Positions 36,754 to 45,246 of a DNA stretch of 64,000 nucleotides are shown here, in pieces. The notes under the pieces are model-generated. The model saw nothing but the letters and a program-made list of their open reading frames with translations, made no database searches and was not told the origin of the DNA. The stretch comes from Polyangia bacterium. Lineage in GTDB: Bacteria > Myxococcota_A > Polyangia > Nannocystales > Nannocystaceae. The stretch is taken from positions 124,001 to 188,000 of the forward strand of contig JAUIKS010000004.1 in assembly GCA_030430565.1 (NCBI GenBank). Direction: 5' to 3'. Each line of letters starts with the position of its first letter. The stretch's first letter is position 1. Made by a program: the position numbers and the translations under genes.

Positions 36754-37443
36754 ATGGAACGGCAGAAGCTCACGAACCTGATCGAGGGGGTCGGCCCCGC
36801 GCGCGCGCTGGAGCGCCTGCGCCCCTACGTGAGCGAGGCGCGCCAGGAGCGGATCGAGCGAGTGCTGCAGCACCGCGTGCGCTCGGTTCAGATCGCGGTT
36901 GAGCGCCCCTACGACCCGCACAACGCGGCCGCGATCGTGCGCACCGCCGAGGCCCTCGGCTGCGGCCCGGTGCACGCGATTTCGGACATCTCCGGGATCC
37001 TGCGGGCGCGAAAGACGACGAAGGGCGCGATGTACTGGGTCGAGACGCAGCACTATCGTGACCTGGGCGATTTCCTGGCGATAATCAGGGCGTCAGGAAT
37101 GCGTTTGGCGGGCGCGTGCGTTCATGAGAGCAACACAATCGAACTCTCGGCGCTCCCCATCGACCGCCCGCTCTGCGTCATGTTCGGCAATGAAAAATCT
37201 GGCCTCAGCGAGGCGGCGCGCGCGGCCTGTGACGCGCTCTTCACCATCCCGATGGTCGGGATGTCCGAGAGCCTCAACCTCTCGGTCTCGGCCGCGATCA
37301 CGATGTTCGACATCATGCAGCGCAAGCGCGCCGCGCTCGCGCGGCCGGGCGACGCCGACGATGACTGGCTGTCGCTCGCGCGCTGTCGATGGTTCGCGCG
37401 CGCGCTCGATGATCGCCTGGTCACCAAGCTGCTCGCCGGCTGA
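36754..37443 (+). CDS. trmH: tRNA (guanosine-2'-O-)-methyltransferase TrmH
   Basis: TrmH methylates the 2'-O of G18 in tRNA using SAM through the SPOUT trefoil knot. The 229-residue product has the same length as E. coli TrmH. The three SpoU motifs are present: PHNAAAIVRTAEALG (motif 1, catalytic Arg), LCVMFGNEKSGLS (motif 2) and IPMVGMSESLNLSVSAAI (motif 3). An N-terminal helical extension (RLRPYVSEARQERIERVL) and a C-terminal helix flank the core as usual. It lies 55 bases upstream of the class A PBP gene. Confidence 0.94.
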   Translation: MERQKLTNLIEGVGPARALERLRPYVSEARQERIERVLQHRVRSVQIAVERPYDPHNAAAIVRTAEALGCGPVHAISDISGILRARKTTKGAMYWVETQHYRDLGDFLAIIRASGMRLAGACVHESNTIELSALPIDRPLCVMFGNEKSGLSEAARAACDALFTIPMVGMSESLNLSVSAAITMFDIMQRKRAALARPGDADDDWLSLARCRWFARALDDRLVTKLLAG

Positions 37444-37498
37444 GCCGCGCCCGCGAGCGTCGATTCGAAGCGCGAGAGAGACGAGACGCTAAGCCACT

Positions 37499-40400
37499 AT
37501 GCGACCCGACGACCCGGCCTGGACCAAGTCGCTCGGCGGCGGTTCGAATCAAGACGACGACGAGACCGCGACCGGCGTCTACAAGCCGACGCCCGACGAG
37601 GCCGTCACGAAGCGACGACCCGTGGTCGATGTCGACGAGGCCGACACCGATATCTACGACGAAGACGAGGACGAGACGGCCGAGTTCAAGCTCGCCGCGG
37701 CCGCCGACTCCGCGGCGTCGGCGGTGACCGCCGAGCGCCCGATCCCCACGGAGGCGCCGCCCTCGATCGTCGCCGGCACGATCGTCGGCGGCGATGACGA
37801 AGGCGAGGATCTGGGCGGGACCGGATCGACCGGGACCACGCGCTCGGTCGGACCCGAGGGCGTGATCAGCAAGTCGAACAAGTCGCACTCGTACCGCGAC
37901 CTCCCCGGCGTCTCGGCCTCGGCGTCCGCGGTCGCGCACGCCGAGAAGTCGAGGGCCGCGCGCCGCCGCGGCGGCCGGGGGCTGCGGATCCTCTGGCGGC
38001 TGCTGATCGCGATGTTCGTGCTGGGCCTGCTCGGCGCGCTCGCGGGGGTCGGCGGCGTCGTCGGGATTTTTTGGTACTACGGGCGCGGCGTCGAGGGCAC
38101 GGACGTCGCGGCGATCCGCAACTACCGGCCGAAGCAGGTCACGAAGATCACCGCCCGCGACGGCACCGTGATCGGCGAGCTGTACTCGCAGCGGCGCACC
38201 CTGGTGCAGATCGAGGACATCCCCAAGCACGTCGAGCTCGCGTTCTTGGCCGCCGAGGACGCGGACTTTCACAACCACGAGGGCATGGACTACATGGGCA
38301 TGGCGCGGGCGCTGATCAGCAACCTGCGCACGCGCTCGATCCGCCAGGGGGCCTCGACCATCACCCAGCAGGTCGTCAAGAACTTCCTGCTCAGCCCCGA
38401 GCGCACGCTCGAGCGCAAGGTCCAGGAGCTGATTCTGGCGCGGCGGCTCGAGAAGGCGCTGAGCAAAGACGAGATCCTGGAGCTGTACCTCAACGAGATC
38501 TACTTCGGCCACGGGCGCTACGGCGTCGAGGAGGCGAGCCAGTTCTACTTCGGCACGAGCGTGCGCAAGATCAGCCTGGGCCAGGCGGCGGTGCTCGCCG
38601 CGCTGCCGAAGGCGCCGAGCAAGGCGTCGCCCTACAAAGATCCGAAGCGGGCCAAGGTGCGCCAGGTCTACGTGCTTCAGCAGATGGTGCGGCACGGCTT
38701 CGCCACGCCGCAGGACGCCGACGAGGCGATCGACAGCCCGCTCGAGGTGCTCGAGAAGCCGCGCGAGGCCGTGGCGGTCGAGGGCGCCCAGGAGTTCGTG
38801 GACGCCGCGCGCGCGAAGCTCGTGGAGATCTACGGCGAGGACAAGCTCGAGACGCTCGGCGCGACGGTCATGACGACCGTCGATCTCGACTTGCAGAGGC
38901 GGTCGCGCGAGGCCGTGCGCGACGGGCTCATCGCGCTCGACAGCCGCCAGGGCTACGGGCACAAGGTCAAGCCGCTCTCGGAGAAACGGCAGAAGCGGGC
39001 CCGCGCCAAGGTCAAGGGCGACATCGCGGTCGGCAAGACCTACCCGGTCATCATCGGCGAGCGCGACCCCGCGCTGAAGCTCGGCGACGATGAGGTCTTC
39101 GGGACGATCGGCGAGCAGAAGCACAAGATCGTGTTCCGCGTGCCGCCGCGCTACGACGAGGCCGATGTGTCGCTCGCCGAGCAGTTCCCGGCGACCGGCG
39201 TGACGATGGTGCGCGTGACCGCGCTGCCCGGCGCCGGTGAAGATGCGGCGGAGGAGGAGGCGAAGGCGAAGGCCGAGGACGACGCGCCTGACGAGCCCGA
39301 CAGCGAGGGGCCGCCGGCGGCTCGCGCCGACGTAGCGACCGGCGTGATCGACTCGGGCCCCGAGGCCGCGCTCGTGCTCGCCGACGCCGAAAACGGCGAG
39401 GTCCTGGCGATGATCGGCGGCTACACCCAGCGCCGCGGCGACTTCAACCGCGTGCTCGACGCGCGGCGGCAACCTGGCTCTTCGTTCAAGCCCTTCGTCT
39501 ACGGCGCCGCGCTGGCGAGCGAGCGCTACACGGCGGCCTCGCTGATCTCGGACTCCCCAGAGATCTACGAGAAGTGGCGGCCGACCAACTACGAGGTCGA
39601 CAAGTACCGCGGCGACATCCGCATGCGTGTGGCGATCACGCACTCGGTCAACACGGTCGCGATCAAGCTGCTCGACAGCGTCGGGATCGAGGCGGTGCAC
39701 GCCTTCGCCCGCGCCGCCGGGATCCGCTCGGAGCTGAGCGCCAACCTCTCGCTCGCGCTCGGGACCAGCGAGGTCGCGCCCTTCGAACTGCTCGCGGGCT
39801 ATTTGACGCTCGCGCGCCGCGGCGACCGCATCGAGCCGAACATGATCCGCCGCATCGAGGCGCCGGGCCAGCCCGAGTGGGAGCCGGTCCAGCGCGGCGA
39901 GCAGGCGCTGCGCGAGGACGTCGTGTTCATCCTGACCAGCCTGATGACGAGCGTGGTCGAGGAGGGCACGGGCCGCGGCGCCATGGCGCTCGGGCGCCCG
40001 GTGGCCGGCAAGACCGGGACCTCGGCGGAGCTTCGAGACGGATGGTTCGGCGGCTTCACGCCGCGTCACGTCGCGGTCGCGTGGGTCGGCTTCGACACCC
40101 CGAAGCGGCTCGGCAAGGGCGAGAGCGGCGGGCGTGCGGCGCTGCCGATCTGGCTCGCGGCGATGCAGGCCGCCGAGGCCGAGCAACCGCCGGCCGCGTT
40201 CGTCCCGCCCGCCTCGGTGCTGGTGCGCTCGATCGACAAGGCCACCGGGCTCTTGGCTCCGGACGCGATTCCCCAGGCCGACGGCACCTTGCTCGCGCCG
40301 CCGCCGGAGTCGGTGATGGAGGAGTACTTCATCAGCGGGACCGAGCCGGTCGATCGGGCCGAGCCCGCCGCCGCGCCGCCCGGCGACTCGCTGCTCGATC

Positions 40401-40651
40401 TCTACGGCCCCGGCACTACGCCCGGCGCGCTCCCGGGCGAGGACAAGGCCCCGGGCGAGGATGATGCGCCGGGCGAGCAGCCGGTTGGTGACGCGGTGCT
40501 GGACCTCTATGGCGACTCCAGCGCGGGGGACAGCGCCGGCGACGGATCCGCGAGCGGCCCCTCGGCGCCAGACGCAGGGAATTCGCCCCCGGCTCCCAAG
40601 CGTGACGGCGTCGGCAACGACGCGCTCCCAAGCGTTCTCGACGAGGACTAG
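37499..40651 (+). CDS. Class A penicillin-binding protein (PBP1A type)
   Basis: A bifunctional peptidoglycan synthase of 1050 residues. About 160 mostly acidic cytoplasmic residues precede one membrane helix (LIAMFVLGLLGALAGVGGVV). The GT51 domain follows (EDADFHNHEGMD near residue 253, QGASTITQQVVKNFL, EILELYLNEIYFGHGRYGVE). The transpeptidase has the catalytic SxxK in PGSSFKPFVYG near residue 660, SxN in THSVNTVAIK, and KTG in VAGKTGTSAELRDGW near residue 837. An Ala/Glu-rich insertion (near residue 580-610) and a long Pro/Gly/Asp-rich C-terminal tail are unusual additions; typical PBP1A has about 850 residues. Confidence 0.93.
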   Translation: MRPDDPAWTKSLGGGSNQDDDETATGVYKPTPDEAVTKRRPVVDVDEADTDIYDEDEDETAEFKLAAAADSAASAVTAERPIPTEAPPSIVAGTIVGGDDEGEDLGGTGSTGTTRSVGPEGVISKSNKSHSYRDLPGVSASASAVAHAEKSRAARRRGGRGLRILWRLLIAMFVLGLLGALAGVGGVVGIFWYYGRGVEGTDVAAIRNYRPKQVTKITARDGTVIGELYSQRRTLVQIEDIPKHVELAFLAAEDADFHNHEGMDYMGMARALISNLRTRSIRQGASTITQQVVKNFLLSPERTLERKVQELILARRLEKALSKDEILELYLNEIYFGHGRYGVEEASQFYFGTSVRKISLGQAAVLAALPKAPSKASPYKDPKRAKVRQVYVLQQMVRHGFATPQDADEAIDSPLEVLEKPREAVAVEGAQEFVDAARAKLVEIYGEDKLETLGATVMTTVDLDLQRRSREAVRDGLIALDSRQGYGHKVKPLSEKRQKRARAKVKGDIAVGKTYPVIIGERDPALKLGDDEVFGTIGEQKHKIVFRVPPRYDEADVSLAEQFPATGVTMVRVTALPGAGEDAAEEEAKAKAEDDAPDEPDSEGPPAARADVATGVIDSGPEAALVLADAENGEVLAMIGGYTQRRGDFNRVLDARRQPGSSFKPFVYGAALASERYTAASLISDSPEIYEKWRPTNYEVDKYRGDIRMRVAITHSVNTVAIKLLDSVGIEAVHAFARAAGIRSELSANLSLALGTSEVAPFELLAGYLTLARRGDRIEPNMIRRIEAPGQPEWEPVQRGEQALREDVVFILTSLMTSVVEEGTGRGAMALGRPVAGKTGTSAELRDGWFGGFTPRHVAVAWVGFDTPKRLGKGESGGRAALPIWLAAMQAAEAEQPPAAFVPPASVLVRSIDKATGLLAPDAIPQADGTLLAPPPESVMEEYFISGTEPVDRAEPAAAPPGDSLLDLYGPGTTPGALPGEDKAPGEDDAPGEQPVGDAVLDLYGDSSAGDSAGDGSASGPSAPDAGNSPPAPKRDGVGNDALPSVLDED

Positions 40652-40739
40652 CCCCCATCGCTCGCGGCCGATTGCGAGCGCGCGAAGCGTTCTGCGCACG
40701 CGCGTCGACCTCGCGCGGAGGGCGGGGTGGGCTACGCCG

Positions 40740-40775
40740 TTGACAGCCCCGGGACGCGGTCTGATGCTACTCTTG
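40740..40775 (+). promoter_or_regulatory. Possible sigma-70-type promoter
   Basis: TTGACA at 40740-40745 is a perfect -35 hexamer, followed after 17 bases by the weak -10 candidate GATGCT. It lies about 130 bases upstream of the ATG at 40873, in the gap after the PBP gene. The -10 match is poor, so this is tentative. Confidence 0.35.
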
Positions 40776-40872
40776 AGCTGGCCAAAAACGCCGACCGTCG
40801 CTACACCGACGGAACCGCGCGAAACGCTGCCCCGTCGCCTCCCCGTGCGAGACTTGCGAGCTTCAGGAGTCC

Positions 40873-41517
40873 ATGGCCCGTCAGAGCATCGGTGATCTCG
40901 CGCTTCAGCAGGGCTCGACCGCGCTGGTGCCGACCGGCGGGGGTACCGGGAGCGTCCCGGCGGTGCGAGCGCGACCGACGCTCGATCTGCTGAAGGGGGC
41001 GAGTCAGCGCGCTCCTGTCTCCTGGGCCATGATGATGACCAGCGGCGCCGCGATGATCGGCGGCGGCATCCTGGCGAGCGCGTTGCTTCCGTTGACGTTT
41101 ACGGTCAGCATGATCGCGACCGTGTGCGTCTCGGCTGGCATCGGCGTCGCCTTCCTCGGGGGGCTCAAGCGGCACGCCGAGCTCGCGCCGAAGCCCGAGC
41201 CGATCATGCCAATCGTGGATCCAAAGCTGCTCGCCGAGCGCTCGCGCAGGCTGCGGGCGCTGCTCTCCGAGCCGGGCGTGCCGGCCGGCGGTGTGACCTT
41301 CGAATACCTTGTCCGCTCGTCCCGGTGGGTGCAGGATGCGGTCCTGTCGACCTTGCTCGCTATGAAGAACTCCGGCGAAGTAGTAGAGGACCTCGATCTC
41401 GACACCGGGCAGTGGGTGTACCGACTCTCCGGTGATCTGGGTCCGTCGATGTCGGGCAGCATGACGCTTGATGACCGCCGCCACGCGCTCCCGTCGGCGG
41501 GGGAGGGTGCTCAATGA
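40873..41517 (+). CDS. Hypothetical protein with two membrane helices
   Basis: The product has 214 residues. Two adjacent hydrophobic segments (MMMTSGAAMIGGGILASALL and FTVSMIATVCVSAGIGVAFL, about residues 53-97) are flanked by polar N- and C-terminal regions. The C-terminal part (about residues 115-185, FEYLVRSSRWVQDAVLSTLL) could be a small winged-helix-like or helical domain. No family recognised. AGGAG lies six bases before the ATG. Its stop overlaps the TM2 gene's ATG by 4 bases, so the two are probably made together. Confidence 0.7.
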   Translation: MARQSIGDLALQQGSTALVPTGGGTGSVPAVRARPTLDLLKGASQRAPVSWAMMMTSGAAMIGGGILASALLPLTFTVSMIATVCVSAGIGVAFLGGLKRHAELAPKPEPIMPIVDPKLLAERSRRLRALLSEPGVPAGGVTFEYLVRSSRWVQDAVLSTLLAMKNSGEVVEDLDLDTGQWVYRLSGDLGPSMSGSMTLDDRRHALPSAGEGAQ

Positions 41518-42020
41518 AGGACAAGAACGTCGCCGCCATCCTCGCGCTGTTCATGGGCGGTATCGGCGTGCACAAATTCTACCTGGGCCAGACCGGCGCC
41601 GGGCTGATCTACCTGCTGTTCTGCTGGACGTTCATCCCCAGCATCCTCGGCTTCATCGAGTTCATCATCCTCGCGCTGATGGACAAGCAAGAGTTCGATC
41701 GACGGTTCAACGGCAGCTACACGCTCGGGCCTAGCCCGGTCGTGGTCAACATGCTGCCGCCGGCGGGCGGCTACCAGCAGCCGCAGCCCCACGCCTACCC
41801 GCCGCAGCCGGGCTACGGGCATCACCCCGGGCACCATCACCCCGGGCACCACCCGCAGCAGCCCTACGCCCAGCGTCCGCAGGTCCAGCCGCAGCAGGGC
41901 GGCGGCTCGCAAGAAGACGTGGTCGCGCGGCTCGAGAAGCTCAATGAGCTCCGCATCGCCGGTCTGCTGACCGACGAGGAGTTCGCGAAGCAAAAAGAGC
42001 GCATCCTGCAGTCCGTCTAG
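41514..42020 (+). CDS. TM2-domain protein with C-terminal SHOCT segment
   Basis: The product has 168 residues. The N-terminal TM2 domain shows two helices and the family hallmarks (AAILALFMGGIGVHKFYLGQ, LGFIEFIILALMDKQEFDRR). A Pro/Gln/His-rich linker (residues about 85-130, with repeated GHHPGHHHPGHH) leads to a short oligomerisation-type SHOCT helix (LEKLNELRIAGLLTDEEFAK). The function of TM2 proteins in bacteria is not established. It is translationally coupled to the upstream two-helix membrane protein. Confidence 0.88.
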   Translation: MKDKNVAAILALFMGGIGVHKFYLGQTGAGLIYLLFCWTFIPSILGFIEFIILALMDKQEFDRRFNGSYTLGPSPVVVNMLPPAGGYQQPQPHAYPPQPGYGHHPGHHHPGHHPQQPYAQRPQVQPQQGGGSQEDVVARLEKLNELRIAGLLTDEEFAKQKERILQSV

Positions 42021-42027
42021 CAGGCCC

Positions 42028-42381
42028 GTGCGGGCGCCCGAGCAGACGAGACGAGCGAGCGCGACGCTCCCGTGGATCCGCGGGGGCGTCATCGCGCTCC
42101 TCGTCTCGAGCGGTGGCGTACTCGCCTGCGCTCCAGGACAGGTCGAACGCGTGGAGTTTCGCGACGCCGACGGCGAGGTGCGCCGCGCCGAGCTCAAGCG
42201 CGGCGCGAGCGAGGAGGACGTGATCGCGCTGCTCGGCCCGCCCGCGCGGGTGGTCGAGTACCCGCGCGCGGACTACTGGATCTACAGCTTCGCCGGCGCG
42301 CGCCTCGACTACGTGTTCGTGTTCCGAGAGCACGCGCTGCGCCGGGTCCAGTACGTCGACCGCCGGGGCGAGCGGCCCTGA
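42028..42381 (+). CDS. BamE/SmpA-like small lipoprotein
   Basis: The product has 117 residues. A signal segment (GGVIALLVSSGGVLACAPG) gives a lipobox Cys. The mature domain (ELKRGASEEDVIALLGPPAR followed by DYWIYSFAGARLDYVFVFRE) has the helix-then-strand order of BamE/OmlA lipoproteins, where a Gly-x-x-x-x-x-V-x-x-L-LGPP turn precedes a beta sheet. A role in outer-membrane assembly is possible, but the match is judged only by eye. GTG start at 42028, 7 bases after the TM2 gene. Confidence 0.7.
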   Translation: MRAPEQTRRASATLPWIRGGVIALLVSSGGVLACAPGQVERVEFRDADGEVRRAELKRGASEEDVIALLGPPARVVEYPRADYWIYSFAGARLDYVFVFREHALRRVQYVDRRGERP

Positions 42382-42423
42382 TGCGCTGTCAGCTCCCATC
42401 GCCTCGCTGTTACGATAGCCGCA

Positions 42424-42738
42424 GTGCCCGATGTCGCGGTCATCCTCGCCACGCTGTTCATGGCCGCGATCGTGCTCGCGGTCGGCTACGCGTGCTGGCG
42501 CATGGGCTGGGTCGGGCGCACCGATCGCGCGGTCTCGAGCGGTCTCGCCACCTGGCTGCAGGACATGAACAACATGCTGCAGCCGCAGCAGCCACGCGCC
42601 GAGGAGATTCGCCAGGCCGAGGAGGGCGAAGACGAGGACGAGGACGTCGGCGACGGGCGCTCACCAAAGCGACCGCGTTCGCTCAGTCACGCTTCTAGCC
42701 GTTCCAGTACACGAGGCCGAAGGTCAGCATGTTCATGA
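42424..42738 (+). CDS. Small single-helix membrane protein
   Basis: The product has 104 residues. One membrane helix (VAVILATLFMAAIVLAVGYA) is followed by an amphipathic segment (GLATWLQDMNNMLQP) and an acidic then basic low-complexity tail. No family recognised. GTG start at 42424. The last 44 bases overlap the 3' end of the convergent outer-membrane protein gene, so the reading frame may be longer than the functional protein. Confidence 0.55.
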   Translation: MPDVAVILATLFMAAIVLAVGYACWRMGWVGRTDRAVSSGLATWLQDMNNMLQPQQPRAEEIRQAEEGEDEDEDVGDGRSPKRPRSLSHASSRSSTRGRRSACS

Positions 42739-43780
42739 ACGGGATGTCCCCGTTGAGGCTGCCGACCAGCGCCTGGTAGCCCACGCTCGCGCCGACCGCC
42801 TGGAAGCGTTTGCGTGTACCTGCCTGATGGAGCATCAGGCCCATGTTGAGGTTGAGACGCGGTCCGTGCGGCGCGCGGTTCTGCACGTCCGCGTCGGGAT
42901 CCGGATCGCCGACGCGATCGAGCTGGCGCGTGGGCGAATAGAGGAAGTCGTAGCCCAGGCGGAGGTCGAGGAAGCCGTTTTGCAGGTAGGCGAGGCGCCC
43001 CAGCGAGATCGTCGGGCCGCCGCCCAAGAAGCCCAGCAGCTCGGTCTTGCGGTCCTCGGGGAAGCTCACGAGCGCGCCCTTGCCGTGCAGGGTCAGCGCG
43101 AAGCCGAACGAATTGAGCGTCGCGCCGAGGTCGAGCTCGAGGCCGCCGGCGCGACCCGAGGCGGTGCCCCTGTTGTTCCCGACGTAGCTAAACAGCGCGC
43201 GCGCCATGACGTTGAAGCGCAGCGGGTTCGACTTCGGGCGGTAGAGCTTCTTGAACATGGCCGCGCGGGCAGCATCCTCGGCGTCGAGGCGCTCGTCCTC
43301 GGTCATCTCGCGGACCTTCGGGCGCTGCGAGGGCGTCGGCTGGGCGCTCGCGGGCCCCATCAAATCTTCGGGGCGCAGCACGGGCTGCGCCGGTTGCGGC
43401 TGCGGTGGTTGCGGCTGCGTTGGCTGTGGTTGCGCGCCAGTCGGCTGTGGTTGTGAAACCCCAGGTTGTGGCTGGGAGGCCGCGGGCTGCGGCTGCGCGG
43501 TGGGTTGAGGCTGAGGCTGCGGCTGAGGCTGCGGCTGTGATTGCGGCTGGGCCGTCGCAGGTGGTTGGGCGGGCTGCGCTGTCGCGCTCGACGTAGACGT
43601 CGGCGTCGCTACGCTGGGTTGCGCGGGAGCTGGCTGGGTCGGCTGAGTCGCGCGCGCGGGCGTCTGCGCAGAGGCGTGCGAGAGCGGCGCGAGCCCGAGA
43701 CCCAGCGACGTGCAGAGAACGGCGAGAGAAACGCCGTACGTGTACCTGCCACGGGATCCGGCGGGGCGCGTCATGAACAT
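42695..43780 (-). CDS. Exported protein with Pro/Gln repeat region and barrel-like C-terminus
   Basis: The product has 361 residues. A signal peptide (VSLAVLCTSLGLGLAPLSHA ending SAQ) is followed by about 110 residues of Pro/Gln/Ala repeats (PQPQPQ runs), which may span the peptidoglycan. The C-terminal 190 residues look like outer-membrane beta strands (LELDLGATLNSFGFALTLHG, FLDLRLGYDFLYSPTRQ) and end in FGLVYWNG. No named family. ATG at 43780 or 43774. It is divergent from the OmpA lipoprotein gene across a 197-base intergenic region. Confidence 0.7.
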   Translation of the reverse strand: MFMTRPAGSRGRYTYGVSLAVLCTSLGLGLAPLSHASAQTPARATQPTQPAPAQPSVATPTSTSSATAQPAQPPATAQPQSQPQPQPQPQPQPTAQPQPAASQPQPGVSQPQPTGAQPQPTQPQPPQPQPAQPVLRPEDLMGPASAQPTPSQRPKVREMTEDERLDAEDAARAAMFKKLYRPKSNPLRFNVMARALFSYVGNNRGTASGRAGGLELDLGATLNSFGFALTLHGKGALVSFPEDRKTELLGFLGGGPTISLGRLAYLQNGFLDLRLGYDFLYSPTRQLDRVGDPDPDADVQNRAPHGPRLNLNMGLMLHQAGTRKRFQAVGASVGYQALVGSLNGDIPFMNMLTFGLVYWNG

Positions 43781-43977
43781 AGGCTACCTGCCGTAGCGAG
43801 CCGAGGCGAGGCAAAAAAGCGCTGAAACGGACAGGTGCTGGCGACACGCCTATTTCTGCGCATTTGGAGATTGCTTGGTGTTTACAGAACATTTGCTGTA
43901 TGTGCCGATAACGACGACAGACAAGGTTCGTGCGCTGTACTACAGTGGCGACCACACCCGTCACGGAGACTCTTTCT

Positions 43978-44625
43978 ATGACCGACCGAAGCAATCCCCG
44001 ACGCGCGCGCGGTGGCCAAAAGGCCATGGCGCTGCTGGTGGCGATGGCGTTTCCGCTTTCGGCTGTCGCGGGCTGCGCCCCGATCCCGTTCGAGAGCACG
44101 AACCCGATCGTCATCGCTGGTGACCCGCCGCCGCCGCCGCCGAAGCCGAAGCCCAAGCCGAAGCCCAAGCCCAAGCGCGTCGAGATCAAGGACAACAAGA
44201 TCGAGTTCAAAGAGAAGATTCAGTTCGAGTTCAACAAGGCGGCCATCTTGCCGGAGTCGGACAGCCTGCTGACCGAGATCGCGCAGGTCATCAAGGACAA
44301 CCCGCACATCAAGAAGATCTCGATCGAGGGGCACACCTCCAGCGAGGGCTCGGACAAGTACAACAAGAAGCTGTCCGACAAGCGCGCGACCTCGGTCGTC
44401 AACTGGCTCGTCGAGCACGAGATCCCCGAGGAGATGCTCGAGCACAAGGGCTGGGGCGAAGAGCGCCCGCTGGCTGATGAGTCGACCGAAGAGGGCAAAG
44501 AGAAGAACCGCCGGGTCGAGTTCATCATCCTCGAGCAGGACGTGACCAAGAAGAAGGTCGAGATCGATCCCGAGACCGGTGAAGAGAAGGTCGTCGAGGA
44601 GAAGACCGAGAAGCAGGCGAGGTAG
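43978..44625 (+). CDS. OmpA-family peptidoglycan-binding lipoprotein
   Basis: The product has 215 residues. The lipobox AVAGC ends the signal peptide at about residue 32. A Pro/Lys hinge (PPPPPPKPKPKPKPKPK) leads to an OmpA C-terminal domain with IQFEFNKAAILPESDSLL, ISIEGHTSSEGSDKYNKKLS and NRRVEFIIL, which binds the diaminopimelate of peptidoglycan. A charged tail of about 30 residues follows. ATG 43978 is chosen because GGAGA lies 9 bases upstream and the signal peptide then has normal length. It probably tethers the outer membrane to the wall, and is followed after 11 bases by the AgmX-like gene. Confidence 0.88.
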   Translation: MTDRSNPRRARGGQKAMALLVAMAFPLSAVAGCAPIPFESTNPIVIAGDPPPPPPKPKPKPKPKPKRVEIKDNKIEFKEKIQFEFNKAAILPESDSLLTEIAQVIKDNPHIKKISIEGHTSSEGSDKYNKKLSDKRATSVVNWLVEHEIPEEMLEHKGWGEERPLADESTEEGKEKNRRVEFIILEQDVTKKKVEIDPETGEEKVVEEKTEKQAR

Positions 44626-44636
44626 GGAGAGCCGTC

Positions 44637-45038
44637 ATGCGTACATCACTACTGATCACAGGCTTGCTCATCACCACGTCGTTCTCGATGGCGTGCAGCT
44701 TCGTCGCGCGCGGTCCGGATGACTACCGCAACGACACGGAGTCGCTGGTCTCGTCGAAGAACGCGGACATCAAGCGCTGCTACGACGCGGCGCTGGTCAA
44801 CGACGCGAACGTCGGCGGCGATGTCGTCGTCAACTTCACGGTCGAGAAGAAGACCGGCACGATCCTGAACCCGGCGGTCGACACCGAGCGCACCACCGCG
44901 CCGGCGGAGCTGGGGGACTGCATCGTCCAGGCCATCGACGGCTTGGTGCTGGATCCGTACGACCGACGCGACGGCCTGGCGACCTTCTCGTGGTCGTTTA
45001 AGGCGAACCCGCCGCCGCCGGCCGAAGAGGAGATCTAG
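44637..45038 (+). CDS. AgmX/PglI C-terminal-domain lipoprotein
   Basis: The product has 133 residues with a lipoprotein signal (LITGLLITTSFSMAC). The mature part has the arrangement of the AgmX/PglI C-terminal (TonB-C-like) domain known from myxobacterial gliding proteins: DIKRCYDAALVNDANVGGDV, VVNFTVEKKTGTI and LGDCIVQAIDGLVLDPYD. The two Cys would form the conserved disulfide. An AGGGAGA ribosome-binding site precedes the ATG. It is the last gene before a strong intrinsic terminator, so it forms an envelope operon with the OmpA lipoprotein. Confidence 0.82.
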   Translation: MRTSLLITGLLITTSFSMACSFVARGPDDYRNDTESLVSSKNADIKRCYDAALVNDANVGGDVVVNFTVEKKTGTILNPAVDTERTTAPAELGDCIVQAIDGLVLDPYDRRDGLATFSWSFKANPPPPAEEEI

Positions 45039-45042
45039 CGCC

Positions 45043-45060
45043 TGACCCTTGGGTCATGAC
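45043..45060. promoter_or_regulatory. Second copy of the TGACCCTTGGGTCATGAC motif
   Basis: An exact 18-base match to the core of the inverted repeat at 32347-32368. It begins 5 bases after the AgmX-like stop codon and 7 bases before the intrinsic terminator. One half-arm extension (the leading GTCA) of the first copy is missing here. Confidence 0.7.
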
Positions 45061-45066
45061 ACCGCC

Positions 45067-45093
45067 GAGGGCGCCCGCTGGGCGCCCTCTTTT
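45067..45093 (+). terminator. Rho-independent terminator of the OmpA/AgmX operon
   Basis: A perfect 10-base-pair stem (GAGGGCGCCC with GGGCGCCCTC), a 3-base loop (GCT) and an immediate TTTT tract. It lies 29 bases after the stop codon at 45038. Confidence 0.92.
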
Positions 45094-45246
45094 GTGGTTC
45101 GTGCTTTGGGAATTCGATCACGCAGCGAGGCCCCGCTCGTTCGCGTCCAGCGGTCGGTAGCGCGAGAGAACGGGGCCTTGAGCCGACCTGCCCCGAAGGA
45201 CACCGGATAGCGAGACCACCGGGCGTTCGGGGCGTGCTCGCGCCCG

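Noticed and set aside
37540..37556. tRNA T-loop-like GGTTCGAATC
   Set aside because: It lies within the PBP coding sequence and no acceptor or anticodon stem can be built around it.
37421..40699. 1092-codon minus-strand frame opposite the PBP gene
   Set aside because: A shadow frame; the plus strand encodes all PBP catalytic motifs.
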